From Leucaena leucocephala (taxonomy: Eukaryota; Streptophyta; Magnoliopsida; Fabales; Fabaceae), in assembly GCA_037074615.1 (NCBI GenBank), contig CM073550.1:13100001-13164000 (forward strand): 64,000 nt of DNA, given 5' to 3'. The notes under the pieces were generated by a model. It was not told the origin of the DNA and did no database searches. It was given only the letters and a program-made list of their open reading frames with translations. This document shows, piece by piece, positions 13,401-25,621 of this stretch. Within the stretch, counting starts at the first letter, position 1, and each line of letters starts with the position of its first letter. Made by a program: the position numbers and the translations under genes.

Positions 13401-13837
13401 AGAACAAAATAGTTAAGAGATATAAGATAGACTCTATTAAAAAAACAAAAGAAATTGCTTGACAAAAAATAAATAAAAATATTAATATATAAAATTTAGT
13501 TTAAGAATTGATCTTAATTTTAAATTTTAAATTTATTATATTTATTATTTTTTAAAATTATTTTATAAATATTAAATAAGAATAATTATTATATTTATTA
13601 TTTTTTAAAATTATTTTATAAATATTAAATAAGAATAATTAGATAAGTGAAGAGAGAAGAAAGTTAAAAAAATTATTAGAGATTCAAAGAAAATATGTAA
13701 ATATTATAATAATAATAATAATAATAATAGGTTTTATTTATTCCTCATTTTGCATATTTTTAACATGATATTCCTCTGTTTTAGAACCCACAGAATTTAC
13801 ACGTCACACTTAATGAAAAATACTGATCCAAACTTCA
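10436..13837. other. AT-rich intergenic region
   Basis: No convincing gene. Mostly A/T runs, with an ordinary-complexity stretch at about 12880-13260. The 157-codon frame at 12795-13268 has low-complexity composition and no motif recognised, so it was not called. A 53-bp tandem duplication and an AAT microsatellite near 13708-13729 lie at the right end. Confidence 0.6.
13535..13640. repeat. 53-bp tandem duplication
   Basis: Two adjacent 53-base copies (13535-13587 and 13588-13640), both beginning ATTATATTTATTATTTTTTA, with no mismatch that I can see. Confidence 0.85.
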
Positions 13838-14014
13838 ATGACCTATAAACAATCAAACAAACTACGAAACGTTTCATGGCAGCTCTTGCTTTCCCTCCCA
13901 TTTCATCACCATCATCTCCTGCATCCCTTCCTAACAATCCATATCTACACCCACTCCATCAGATTCCACCACGTGTACACTTACCCATCCTCGTCCACTT
14001 CAGTCGTCATCATC

Positions 14015-14911
14015 TCATACCAGCGTCTTGCACGCCGAGCTCTGCGGGTCCCACATCGCCGGAAGCAAATACTTCCGGCCGTTCACGCCGTGCGCATTGT
14101 AGCTCGCCCCGGTTGTCTTGTCCACCAGAACCCGACCCGGATATCCCGGATACGACCCGCTCCCGAAAGTCCCTGTGCAAGCGGATACAGCCTCGAGCGG
14201 TGCTGTAGCTGGACCCTGGAAGTAGCCTTTGTGGAAGGGGTTCGTCACAGTGCCGGCAAGCAAGGTGGCCAAGTTAATTATCATTCCATCAACACCGACG
14301 TCCCCGTTCGGCGCCACCAACGGCGGATTCTGCGGGCCGTACATAGGCTGGTGGAACGGCCACGCGCATTGACCTGGACACTGAGTCTCAGGATTCCCAA
14401 CCCAGACATAAGCTCTACGAGGCTTACCTCCCACGGGTTGGATCGCTCCGTGAGTACCACACCGGCTGACGCAGAACCCGTGAACGGCAACATCCTTAGC
14501 TGTGAGTACAACGGTGATGGAGTCGAGCTCGTTGAACTTGGACGCCAAAGCGAGCAAGTACCTGGGCCTGAGGAGCTTCCCAAGAGAGTAAGTTTCGTGG
14601 AGGTATTGCTTCCCTACGACGAGCGCAGAGGATCCTCCCTTATACTTCCCGGTGGTACCCCACCACGTGGCCGCCGTAGGAAGCGGGGACTTCGGGGAGT
14701 TTAAGGATTCAATGAAGTCCACTATTATGGACCGTTGGATGGGAGTGAAAGTACCGTACCAAACCAGATTAACTGTGATCCTCCCCTTCAGGAGCTCGCC
14801 GTTGTGGTACTTGAGCACCAAGGGTTGCTGCTGAACCAGAGCCCCCTCAACCACAAGCCAAAGCCACAGGACAGTGAAAAAGACAATGGCATTGTTGTAA
14901 ATAAGAGACAT
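14015..14911 (-). CDS. EXORDIUM-like / phosphate-induced (PHI-1 family) secreted protein
   Basis: Plant-specific apoplastic protein family linked to brassinosteroid- and carbon-dependent growth; the biochemical activity is not established. Single exon of 298 residues, within the family's usual 300-320. The ATG at 14911 is chosen because the four further in-frame codons upstream would start with TTG. Residues 1-24 form a signal peptide (hydrophobic IVFFTVLWLWLVVEG). Family blocks in order: LKYHNGELLKGRITVNLVWY, FTPIQRSIIVDFIESL, WWGTTGKY, LGKQYLHETYSLGK-like text, VLTAKDVAVHGFCVSRCGTH, YVWVGNPETQCPGQCAWPFH, PNGDVGVDGMIINLATLLAG, GSYPGYPG and SYNAHGVNGRKYLLPAMWDP. Paired cysteines fit an extracellular protein. 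A TATA box and several ACGT-core elements lie upstream. The frame is intact. Confidence 0.94.
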   Translation of the reverse strand: MSLIYNNAIVFFTVLWLWLVVEGALVQQQPLVLKYHNGELLKGRITVNLVWYGTFTPIQRSIIVDFIESLNSPKSPLPTAATWWGTTGKYKGGSSALVVGKQYLHETYSLGKLLRPRYLLALASKFNELDSITVVLTAKDVAVHGFCVSRCGTHGAIQPVGGKPRRAYVWVGNPETQCPGQCAWPFHQPMYGPQNPPLVAPNGDVGVDGMIINLATLLAGTVTNPFHKGYFQGPATAPLEAVSACTGTFGSGSYPGYPGRVLVDKTTGASYNAHGVNGRKYLLPAMWDPQSSACKTLV

Positions 14912-14995
14912 TTTTGCTGTCAAACTCGAAAGAAGCGTATAAGAGAGAAGGAATATCCAAAGAGCAAGATGAGGACGAAAGAACGGGATGGGCCA

Positions 14996-15003
14996 TTTAT
15001 ATA
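14996..15003 (-). promoter_or_regulatory. TATA box of the EXORDIUM-like gene
   Basis: Reads TATATAAA on the minus strand, about 85 bases upstream of the ATG at 14911. The spacing implies a leader of about 50-60 bases. Confidence 0.6.
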
Positions 15004-15062
15004 CCGAGGAAGAGGATCCCCCGATATAGCTGTAAGGAGAGAGTGGTCATTATGATAGCTAA

Positions 15063-15403
15063 CCACGTGGCGGATTATAATAGGGTTTCAGATTTCGTCT
15101 ACAGTGCCGGACTGTGAGATTCTGAATTGGCGTGACGTGGCGGTCTAAATGAAAGCGACGTTGAAGTCCAGAACTCTGTGTTTCGCAGAGTAGTAAAATG
15201 ACGAGTTTGCCCTCACTCTGGATATATATATATCCACAATCCCTATGGATCCATCCATGGTTATAGCACCATGCATTTCAGAGCAAGTTTAGGCCAAATC
15301 ACGTGGGTCCCAATCAGGGAAACTCCACTCAATCAGGGCCGTTGGATTAGAGTGGAGCGATGTGATTGGGAAGGAGTGTTGGAAGAGAAGAACGATGACG
15401 TCA
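15063..15403 (-). promoter_or_regulatory. Cluster of ACGT-core (bZIP/bHLH-type) sites
   Basis: Within 350 bases upstream of the EXORDIUM-like TATA box are CCACGTGG at 15063-15070 (a full G-box palindrome), TGACGTGG at 15133-15140, CACGTG at 15300-15305 and the perfect palindrome TGACGTCA at 15396-15403. Such sites bind bZIP or bHLH factors in plants. Control of this particular gene is inferred from position. Confidence 0.5.
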
Positions 15404-16565
15404 TGTTTCAGAGTTCGAGGTGGCAGTACTCGAGTACAGCGGAATTTATTGTAATAAAATATAGGGACGCATGATGGTGTCAGTGAATAAGTAAATAAGA
15501 AAACAAAAGCATAGGTTTTTGTAGGGATAGATTTGTGTTGAAGGGAGCCAGTGCTGGAGGTTAAGGTGGACCCAGAGATAGGAGGGTTTTTTGGACTAAA
15601 CACGTCAGCTTATTAATGTTGTAGTAATAGCAAAATGGAAATCTAGTGTAGTGGTCTTAGAAGTCAAATTATTTAAATATCCCATTACTCCCTAATTAAT
15701 AACGAAATTTTTTGCAATGTTTATCTGAAATAGATACATGCATGCATGCACTTGTCTCTGAAATGAAATTATCAAAGTGGCTCAGCAAAAAGTGATGAAA
15801 ATTGAAAAGAAAGCGACGTCTTCATAATCACATCCAATGTATTTGACCTCTATGTAAACGGAAATTGTGCCTTTTTCCCTAATTAATAATAATAAAGGAA
15901 ATGAATTAAGAAAGAAAATGAAAGGAAAAAGTGGTCACGTGCAGAAAGGGCAAGAAGCACGAAGGGGTTCACAGGAAACGCCGGCACACGCCAAGACAAA
16001 ACCTACGCTTTGTTATTTATCATATTATTTTTCATTTGATATGGCGATTTTTTAAATTTAAATTAAATATTTGTATTGGAAAAGTGTCCACAGTGAAACT
16101 TATCCTTATCTTAAATATATAAGGTACTAAAATTAGACTACTAAATAAACCGTTTGTGTGAATTATGATAAATTTAATCATAATTAAAATAATTTAATTT
16201 AATTAAAATATAAAATATTAATATATAATTTTGACAAAAGAGTAATATTTAGACAGAAATATATTGATCTAAAGATAAATGAAATATTCATAATGAATAA
16301 ACCACACGTAATTTGATAACCTAACTAGAGTTATTAGAGCATAAATCTAACAAATGATTACTTTTTCTATTTTCACTTAAAATGTCGTATTTTAAACTCA
16401 ACAAGTAGCAAAAAATATAAAATTAAACCTAATCAATTTATCTATAACTCTTGATTTAACTTGATTATGGAACAAATTCACTTTAATATTATGTTGATAT
16501 ATTTTATAATTTAATTATTTTTAATTATGAGATTTCTTACAGAAAAACTTCTTGTTATTTTTTAA

Positions 16566-16810
16566 GGTTATATAACATCTAATATTTTAATCTTATTTCT
16601 CATATATGTTAAGTATCTTAATTTTATTTATAGTACAATTTTATCTATAATATTTTTAATTTAGTATAATTTTACATATAATCTTATTTCTCAAATTCCA
16701 ATAATTACATCAAATTAAAAAGATTATAGATAAAATTGTACCCTAAATAAGATTAGGATATTAGACGCATATGAAAAATAAGATCGATATATTAGATGTT
16801 ATATAACCCT
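16566..16810. mobile_element. MITE with about 40-bp inverted termini
   Basis: The left end GGTTATATAACATCTAATAT is repeated as a perfect 20-base inverted copy at the right end. Similarity continues imperfectly for about 20 more bases (TCTTATTT.TCATA). Flanks are ATTTTTTAA on the left and ATTTTTTTAA on the right, compatible with a 9-10 base target duplication and hence a Mutator-type element. No coding capacity. A degenerate relative lies near 54.47-54.69 kb. Confidence 0.75.
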
Positions 16811-17161
16811 ATTTTTTTAAATGGCATGCTTTGTTTTATATTTCTTATTTTTATACTTATTATCCTATTTATTTTTTTTAACAAAATATCCATATAATTA
16901 ACATGCATATACTTCCATAATATAAGAAATATTCTAAAAGAAATTATTTTTTGTAAAAGTATCTAATAGTTTTTCATGGAAAATTCTTGTTAATTTTATT
17001 AATAGGAGTAGAATAAGAATCTTTGAATTATTTTACAAATTTTTTGCTGGCAATTATTTTACAAATTTATTAGTATAACAACATTTTTAAAATAATATGT
17101 AAATATTGAAAACACTTTATAATAAGAACAGGAATTATAAATAATTTTTTTAAATAACTTT

Positions 17162-17379
17162 GCTTAATTCTAAAAGTTTATTAAAACCATGATAATATTT
17201 ATTATTTAAAAATAAATTAAATAATTATTTAAAATTTATTTAATAATTAAATATTCATAATTGCGATTCTGCTTAATTCTAAAAGTTTATTAAAACCATG
17301 ATAATCTTTATTATTTAAAAATAAATTAAATAATTATTTAAAAGTTATTTAATAATTAAATATTCATAATTGCGATTCT
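17162..17379. repeat. 109-bp tandem duplication
   Basis: Copies at 17162-17270 and 17271-17379, both starting GCTTAATTCTAAAAGTTTAT and ending TTGCGATTCT, with about two mismatches (TGATAATATT versus TGATAATCTT, and AAAATTTATT versus AAAAGTTATT). Confidence 0.9.
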
Positions 17380-18093
17380 TTCTAGCCGAGTTATATTTTA
17401 AAAATAAATTAATGACTCGAGGAAGTAGAAGACAGAGTCATAGAGACACGAAAAGGAGTACAACCACCACGTCACCCCTTGCTTCTTGTGAACCTTATCC
17501 ATAACATCATTCTCCCCACTTCCTTTACCTATTTTCACTCCACTTGCCTTCCTTCTTTCTCCCACGAAATGGAAAAATTATCTATAAATTCTTGTAAAAA
17601 AAATAAAATATAAAGAGCTATACAAAAATTAATATTTTATAACTTTAAAATTAACACAATTTAATTTATAAATATAAAATTTTGACTTGTAAATTTAAAT
17701 AGTTAAATTTGACTTATAAATATGCAAATTTGATTTGTAAATAGTATGTATTTTTTGAGATATATTTGTAATTAATTTTCTTATCTAAGATCTTGGTGTA
17801 ATTTTTTTATTTTTTAACTTGTTTCCCAAATTTTAATTAAAAAATATCTTCTTTTTTTTTTCAATGCATGTGTCGGTATAAAATTTATAAATATATGAAA
17901 ATTCATATTATTATTTATAAACTATACACATTACTACCTGTCGTTACTTTTTTTTATATATTTTAATGAGGTTTAATCTCATAAAAATGAAGGTAATCTT
18001 TTTATAAAAAAATTAGTTATTATCCATCTGATAATATTTAGAGAAACATAACCTAAAAATGTATATTTACATGTTTCATCTTATATTTACCCC

Positions 18094-18128
<35 letters not shown>

Positions 18129-18440
18129 ATATGATACATGATTTATTTGTATTTATTTAATTTGATTATTTATTATTTTTAATAGAATTTATTAGACAGA
18201 TATATTTTCCATTTGCGGCTAAACTCATTTGATATAGGCATAATATTTTCTCCAATACTTCTCTTTATTTTTTTCTCTCACACACATATATGTACGTATA
18301 TTTCTGCAAAAACATCGCTCAAGACCAACGGATTGGGTTTAAGGCTCTAATAATCTCTGGCAACCTGCAGGCTTAATCTTTCTTATCTATTAGTTATTAG
18401 TTTAATGAACCCACCAAAACAAAAACAAAAAAAAAATTAT

Positions 18441-18849
18441 TGGGTAGAGAGTTTTTTTTATATTACTACAAGAGAGGTAGATCTTCTCAAGAACTTTGAA
18501 ACCCAATCCAAAATGTTCATAAAATCTAATCTTTATTTAAGGATTTATGGATGCCTCTCCTTAGGACTTACTATTGCCTTTAAAGATCTCAATTCCCATA
18601 AACTCCCAGTTTAATCAAATCATTCAAGCAGAAGATTTAAACTCTAGTAACATGGTCTGATTCCTTTTTGATACACATGATCCTCTATAAGAGATAAGTA
18701 TAGAGTATATGCAAAGACTTTAATAGAAGTAAAGAAAGATAAAGCTCTCAAAAGAGAAAAAATTTAAAAGGAACACGTTATTTTATTTCATAAAGATATC
18801 TTACAATGTGAACTCTCGATGATGGTAATTTATTTCATAAAAGGAGTGA
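18441..18849. other. Possible left edge of the caulimovirid insertion
   Basis: Moderately complex sequence without a clear frame, between AT-rich DNA and the RNase H coding remnant. It may be the viral intergenic region. The exact insertion boundary cannot be fixed by eye. Confidence 0.3.
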
Positions 18850-20420
18850 GAAGCTAGATTTTTGAAAGTCAAGAGAGGTAATCAGCTATAATGTTCTGGT
18901 GGCCTTTAATATGCTAAACTATGAATTTATAGCGAGAGAACTAATCTTTCCATCTTAGAAGTTGAGAGTCAAGTAATTTTTTTTTTTGGTATTCAACATG
19001 GAAGGGAAATCAGTGTTATCCATTTCTATAATAAATTCATAAGAACTAAATTGAAAACTGAAATTTTCAATACATTTTTTACTGCTAAAATTTCCTTGTA
19101 AGAGGCATGATAATATTATTTAGAGTCTTTGAATTTATCACTGGCATGGGTATAGTAGTGTATTTTACCATTTACTTTCTTGAGAAGTATTGCACCCCAA
19201 TAATGATCACTAGCATACGTCTGTAGGATGCGTTTTCCTATTCCTAGAATTTTTAAGGGTGGAGGAGTCTTTGAAATACTTTTCAGTGCTTGGACAGTTG
19301 TAGTCTACTGAGGTCCCCAAGGTAGGGGATTCTTTTTTAATAAAGCTGACAACTGACTAGTGTGTTTAGTAATATCTGGAATAAAGTCACGCAGATAATT
19401 AATAATTCTAAGAAACTGCTAAATATGTTTTATTGACAAGTTATCGTAAGGAATGTTAAGCAATTCTTGGGCCAGATGTGGGCCTGGTTGATAGAAACTA
19501 TTATAAAAGTTTATTCCTAGAAAATCAATACGATCTTGATCAATGTACCCATTTTTAGAGGATAACATGATTCCATGGGCTTCAATAATATCAGTAAATT
19601 AGGCCAATAATTTTTTGTAGTTTTCTTCATCCTTTGAGTAGAGAAGAATGTCACAATATACACAAGTGTGGAGTGTAAGATATGCTCAAATATCTTGATC
19701 ATAGTTTTTTAGAAAAGGGATAGAGCCACCTTTAATCCAAAAGGAATAACAATCCATTGATATTGAGCATCTGGAATACAGAAGGCCATTTTGTGTCTTT
19801 CTTCTGGATGGATTCCAATATGTCAGAATCTTGCTTTCAAATCAAACTTTGAAAATATTTTTGCTGTAGCAAGTCTGGAGGCCAATGTATTCAGCTTTGG
19901 AAGAGAAAATTTATCATCTTGTAAAAACAGATTAAGAGACTTATAATCAATAACCAACATATTCTTTCCTCTGATCTGCTCAGACATTTTCTCCACATAA
20001 AAGACTTGACAAACCTAATTTGATTCAGTAAGCTCAATGAGACCTTGAGCTAATAGAGAAGTACACTCTTATCTGGCAAGAACTAAGTCATCTGGATTTA
20101 TACCCGAATGAGTTGCTTTTGTTGGGTTGACATCTTTATTCTTTTTGAATGGTAGCTTCACAAAGAAACTCTTGTTTTTCTATAAAGGATGAGGATGTTA
20201 AAATTTATCATGACTGTCAGAGCATAAACTGAGAAATCTATCTTTGAGAGCTTAATATCTAGTAAGAGCTTGTTTAATCTTAAGTATGCTTGTTGTTTGA
20301 ACATAAGGACTAAAAAACTTTTTAAACCTTAATCCTTGTGCCAAGATGTATAATCCTGCTATCTTATATAATGCATCAAACCTAAGAAGAATATCTTTTT
20401 CAGGAAGATAACTTCCTAAA
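18850..20420 (-). pseudogene. Caulimovirid reverse transcriptase-RNase H remnant
   Basis: On the minus strand, short stretches in shifting frames match caulimovirid RT (KFDLK-type block near 19840; a degenerate active-site region near 19630-19660 followed by LLYSKDE), the connection domain (QQFL-type block near 19400) and RNase H (MDNTDFPSML-like block near 18990-19020, HIKG near 18890). The usual paired aspartates of the RT active site appear reduced to one, and stops and indels interrupt the region repeatedly. This is an inactive fossil copy. Confidence 0.75.
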
Positions 20421-20735
20421 ACTTTAATCTATGTGACACATCTAGGAAAAAGTTATATCCCTATTTTCTTTTTAGAAATAAGCTAAATATGAAAGGGTTT
20501 CTAGTTTACTGTGAATAAAGTATGGTTAAATGGCATCCACATATCACCAGGAAGGATGTAAAGTTTGATAATAGTACCACAAGAACCTATGTCAACTATA
20601 GCAATGGCTTTAATGGGTTTACATATTTGGACAAAAGGATCTTGACTTCAGTAAGAGGTCTTTGTGTTTGGTCTATCTGAGGAATTCCTACAGACCAAAA
20701 TGATCTATAGGTTAGTTCTTTAGTAATTCGAAAAA

Positions 20736-22560
20736 TTATATTATACATACCAAGAGAGTAAACAGATCTCTGAGGGTATTATATTTTAGAGTCAGAATCA
20801 GAAGAATGAGAGATGTGAAGAATATACTATGTTTCCTTATTTTCTTTAGTTTGTTCTTCATAAACATATTCAATATCTTCAATGTCTGTAATAGGTAATG
20901 CATACTGGAATGACTGAAGCATTTTGATATCTCTCTTGTTATCTTTCCTATGACAAGATTTTGCAAAATGACCTTTGCTACCACAGAGGAAACACTTATT
21001 TGCCTTAAGTGATTTTGAAGATCTTCACTTGAAATACCTGAAGGGTTTTCTATATTTCTTTTTTTTTCTACCCTTATAAGGTTTGTATGTTGAAAAGTAA
21101 GACTTCTTCTTTGTTAGGTAGTAGCATTTGTATTTGTCCTTATATTTAATCTTTAAATAAGATATGCTGCATGCTAGTTTAAGCTTTGAGCTTACTTTCA
21201 TCATTGATTTAAAAAACTTCTGCTGCTCACACATCTTATCAAGAGAGTAACCTGAGTTACTTCTTTGTTCAAGGAGGAAATTATCTTGTGCAATTCTAGT
21301 CGTAATTCATTTGGGAGATAGGCAATAAAAACATGCCTGAGATTAGAATTTTGTAGTCCTCCCAGTAAATAGTACTTTTCAGTAATTCTGATATACTGTT
21401 TCTGAAGATCATGTCGGTTGAGTGAACAACATTTCATTTCAAAATATTCCTAAGAATTTCTTTTTTGGATGACGTGGAAATCACCAAGAAATTCCTGATG
21501 AAGTGCTCCAAGGAATGCTCCTGGATTTGCAAATCTAATCTATTGTAGTCGTTGGTATTAACTCAGCTGAGTAAACTATTCTCTCAAATTTCCTGTCGTC
21601 TGAGAGACAAACTCTGTAAGAATTTGTTTTAAGGTAAGACTTGGGTTGGTCATATGAGAGTCAATTCATGCATCAAATTCATGTGGTCGATCATACCATT
21701 TTGAAGGTGGAATATCATTAAAAGTGAACCAAGAATTATGTTTCTTGGCCTTAAATGGTATTGATGTACAATCATCTGTTCTTTCTTCCATTTTTTCTTC
21801 TTCAGAAGAATGATCTTCAACAATAGGATGACTAGAAGATTCTATAGTAGTCTGAGTATTAGGATTCACCATAGCAATAGTGGATAAATAAGCATAGTAC
21901 TACTCCTCAGTTTTAGTAGCTTCCTCTGAGGAGGTTTCAGTTTCAGTAAAAGCATCTTCATAGAGAGGTTGAAACTTATTTCTTTCAAGTACTCCAATAG
22001 TTGAAGTACATGGTTGCCTCATAAGACCTTTTCCTAGATCAATAGGAGTGGAAATATTTCTAGTAGTGGTAGGAGGTAAGAATATAGGTTCACGAATTTG
22101 TATGCTGGAAGAAGGAGGTCTTCTAGCTTGTATAGGTGATCTGACAAAGGTAAAGGCAGGGCCTGTGTAGATGGTAGGTATATCAACTGGTGTGGAAGTG
22201 GTTTCTCGTATAGTAGCTTGATGACCAAAATAAGAAACTTGTTTTTTCTTGTAAGGCTTTTTTGGCTTAGGAGGGTTGAACTATCTGGCTAATTGGTAAG
22301 TGGAACGAAACACTTGGCTATAATCTGTAGGAGTGGGTACAAGTGTTTGAGATGTTATTGGAGAATATACAGGGTAAGTTGATAGAAACAAGGGCGCACA
22401 TGAAGTTTGAGGATCAACTGTTAGAGGGGAAGGAGGCAACTGTGTATGTTTAGGCATATCAACTTTTATTTGTCTGATTTGATCTTGTATATGTTTTAAC
22501 TCCTCTTCTTTTATGTGAAAATTAGGTCCAAAGTATCTTTGATCAACATATCTGCTAAGT
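20736..22560 (-). pseudogene. Caulimovirid coat-protein region with CCHC zinc knuckle
   Basis: The minus strand at about 20935-20995 encodes a zinc knuckle with C-x2-C-x4-H-x4-C spacing (KCFLCGSKGHFAKSCHRK), the hallmark of the nucleic-acid-binding end of pararetroviral coat proteins. A Lys/Tyr-rich stretch (about 21030-21230) precedes it, as in this virus group. Upstream to 22.56 kb is a Pro/Ser/Thr-rich and acidic region broken into frames of at most 78 codons. The protease expected between the knuckle and RT could not be defined. Confidence 0.7.
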
Positions 22561-23353
22561 TTAGTATCAAGTTGTTGAGCTTAAGAAGTAAGCTTCATGT
22601 CATGACTCAAAATTTGGACCGTGACCGGCACAGAATATGAATGATTTCATACTCCGAAAGCCTAAAACCTTAAATAAAATGTTTTGACTCATAAACCAGA
22701 TTTGTACTTCATAATTCAAAATAAGTCTTGTGTAGGAATCTCGGCAGGATCGTCGATGTATAATCGACCTCCCGATGATCCTACAACAGACTATCAACAT
22801 TCAAGTTTTCATAAGGTTTTCCAAAATCAACATAATCTTTTCTAAGGTCAATGTGGAGCTTCACCATTTTCAAAATAATACAAGTTCTTAAGAAAAGCAA
22901 TTACATCTAAAGTAGTGTTTGTCAAACGGCGCTTCGGATCGACAACGAGGCTCTTTACTGCTCAGCGGGAAGATTAGGGCCACCTGCACTATCTGAAGCC
23001 AAAAATCTACTCGTGAATAACGTCCCAAAAATATGATTAAAATAATACGGAAATCAACAATGTATAATCATGCTAAAAATATATTTCATAATATTTCATA
23101 ATTTGATGCAAGCCTTTCTGTAACACATTTATATTTCAGGAAAACAACAATATGAAATAACCATTTCAAATCAACCATCGCAAAACAATCCTTTCAAAAC
23201 CATAATCTTTTCGTAGGACTTCAACAGAACAAAAATAGAAGTGGACACACAGTCCACGAGGGTAAATAACCAATCTAGCAGCTCAAGGCCACTAGCCATC
23301 GCGAGCACGAGACCCACGTAATAATCTGGTGGCTCGAGGCCACAATCCGTAGC

Positions 23354-23465
23354 GAGTACGAGACCCACGTATATCCGTCACGAGTACGACACCCACGTAT
23401 ATCCGTCGCAAGTACGACACCCACATATATCTGTCGTGAGTACGAAACCCACGTATATCCGTCGA
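23354..23465. repeat. 28-bp tandem repeat, four units, inside the LTR
   Basis: Units at 23354, 23382, 23410 and 23438, each like GAGTACGAGACCCACGTATA followed by TCCGTC plus two variable bases, with a few substitutions per unit. A degenerate unit occurs near 23300. Absent from the other LTR because of the internal length difference. Confidence 0.85.
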
Positions 23466-25621
23466 GCTCGGGTAACCAAGGTGCACCAAGGACTAACAAT
23501 ACTGCTGTTAGCAACCAGAGTTCTGTATTCTGTCCTAAAATATTTCCATCATGCGTGGGATTTATTTCACATGAAATAATCTCAATCGTTTCAATGCTAT
23601 AACCATTTGGTAAAAACCTCTTTGAATTTCAAAACCCCAGCATGTACATTTAAAATCAAGTTACTGTAAAATCATATAAAATTCACATAAGAATATATTT
23701 CATGAATAACATTAGTTCAATGCAACTTTTGCCAAACTCTTTTCAAAATCTTATTCATCCATTTTCATACATAATCATAATTCCTTTGTAAACCAATCGA
23801 AAGAAAATCATTTCTAACGATTTAAACCATACTTTCGTAAAATTTGCTTTTCAAAATTCATATTTAAAATTCAACATTTAAAATGACAATGCATTTGAAA
23901 ATATAAATTTTAGGGAACGTTATTCACTCACCTGCTGCGCTCCTAAACAGCTACTATTTTCAGCCCAACCACTTCGAATACTTTCACTTCTCAATCCTCT
24001 GACATCCCAAAATAACAGGTCAACCTTCTAGGTATACTCTTAACGGAAATCAATCATTCTAAATTTACTATCAATCAAAGACATCGCCATTGGCCACGAT
24101 TAATTTGATTAAAACACTAAGTCATTTCCAATAAATCCTTAAACAGGATCTTAACACAGATTTGAAACCGTCCTCATTACAACCATTTAAAATTTCAAAT
24201 CTCAATTGGCTTACAAGTCCTTCCATTTATCATAACACTCAGACCATAACAATTTGCCAAAACAGCAGCATATACCCATGTATGTGTACTTACATATATA
24301 CCAAAGAAAATGATCAGGGCCTTATATTCTAATTCTTTTTCCTTCCTGTTGCCACCCCCAAGCATATATATTCCCAACGCAACCAAACACAACAACCATA
24401 GCAGTATAGGTATATGCACATACATGTATACATTTTCTCAATAAACACCTTAGAACTGTCAACTATCGCCACATCACACACATACCCAGGTATACATCTC
24501 CACAGCCTAGCAAACATAATGTATATATATATATATACAATTGTTTCCAACAGCAGCAAAAATCATTTCTTGGAACAACAACCTTAACAGAACAATGGCC
24601 CTATACATACATACACAGCGCACCAGGTAAGCTCAACATACATATGCCAAAACCAAATCAGTGACTATTACCACCGACGGCACACACGACTCTGTTTCCT
24701 TTATTACTACAAAGCACATACCTATCTATCACCAGAAGGAATTCTCAGCCAACACAGCAGGGGACAATGAATGGCTTAAGACTCAGAACCTGGAACCCAC
24801 CTACGGCCATTGCAACAACAAATTTCAAAGTTTATCTTCTCTGCGATTCTATCAGAAAACAGAAATAGAGGAGTGTAGAGATGAAAGCAACCAACGAGGA
24901 ATGATCAATGGAGGGGAAAATGGTGTGCACTTACCTCTAGTGGAAATCACATAACCATAACAGAAGAAATGATAGAGCCAAACTTCCCAATTCCCTCCTC
25001 TCTGTCACTCACAGAACTGACCAAACAACCTGCGGAACCCAACAACAGCTACCGAGCAGGACCCCAAACTCTAACATTTCCCAGTGACAACAGAGGAGAC
25101 GCAACGACCATGACTTGCTATGGCAACCCCCGAACAACGACGGCGACAGGAAAAGAAGCTGGACAAGGACTTGCTACAGTGCCACAATGGATCTCGCGAC
25201 AAGAACTCACCCACACGACAGTAACTCAGCACTTCAAAATAGAGAAACCCAACACTGATGATCGCCACACCGCCTCGCTGCCGCTCATGACTTCCTCTCC
25301 CTTTGCTTTCTCCCCTGCTCGCGGCACTTAAAGGAGAGCAGAAATCATGCGATGCGCCGCTTCCAGGACAAGGCTCCGCAGGGGAGGACGACTACACACT
25401 GCAACTACTGACCACCAGCCGACCCTAGCAAAAAGCTTTCCTCCTGTTCACACTGCTTCCCCGCCTGCGTCGCTGCTGAAACCAGAAGTCTGAAGGGGGA
25501 GGGGTACGGTGTTTGAAATCAGAGAAAAAGAATGAAGGGGGTACAGGTGAGAAGGAAAGACAGGAGGGGTAATTTTGTAATTTCACGCGCTAAAAAGAAA
25601 TAAAACCTTATTTCCTGCAAC

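Larger units (their letters stand above)
15475..18440. other. AT-rich intergenic region with repeats
   Basis: No gene seen. It holds a CATGCATGCATGCA run (15737-15750, overlapping RY-type motifs), a MITE (16566-16810), a 109-bp tandem duplication (17162-17379) and an AT microsatellite (about 18100-18124). Short frames near 15867-16122 show no recognisable protein. Confidence 0.6.
18850..22597 (-). mobile_element. Endogenous caulimovirid, segment A (coat protein to RNase H)
   Basis: Decayed copy of a plant pararetrovirus, read on the minus strand from about 22.6 kb down to 18.85 kb. It carries a CCHC zinc knuckle of the coat-protein region, then reverse transcriptase and RNase H remnants. Many stops and frame changes break it, and no frame exceeds 82 codons, so it cannot encode a functional polyprotein. 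Segment B (34741-36330) holds the movement protein. The two halves were one insertion before a Ty3 element landed at 22598. MP-CP-RT-RH order without a separate transactivator gene fits petuvirus- or florendovirus-type caulimovirids; the genus is inferred. Confidence 0.8.

Noticed and set aside
13838..14704. 288-codon frame on the plus strand
   Set aside because: It is antisense to the EXORDIUM-like gene. The minus strand shows the full family motif set and signal peptide, while the plus-strand translation is Arg/Pro/Ser-rich with no recognisable domain.
14912..14923. Four extra N-terminal codons for the EXORDIUM-like protein
   Set aside because: They would begin with TTG. The ATG at 14911 gives a normal signal peptide and family length.
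23171..23514. Overlapping frames rich in GYTWVSY-like repeats
   Set aside because: They are translations of the 28-bp LTR tandem repeat in different frames and do not represent a repeat protein.
24195..25331. Several frames of 65-120 codons in the 3' LTR
   Set aside because: The same frames recur in the 5' LTR (33193-34262). They are part of the repeat and contain no protein motif.
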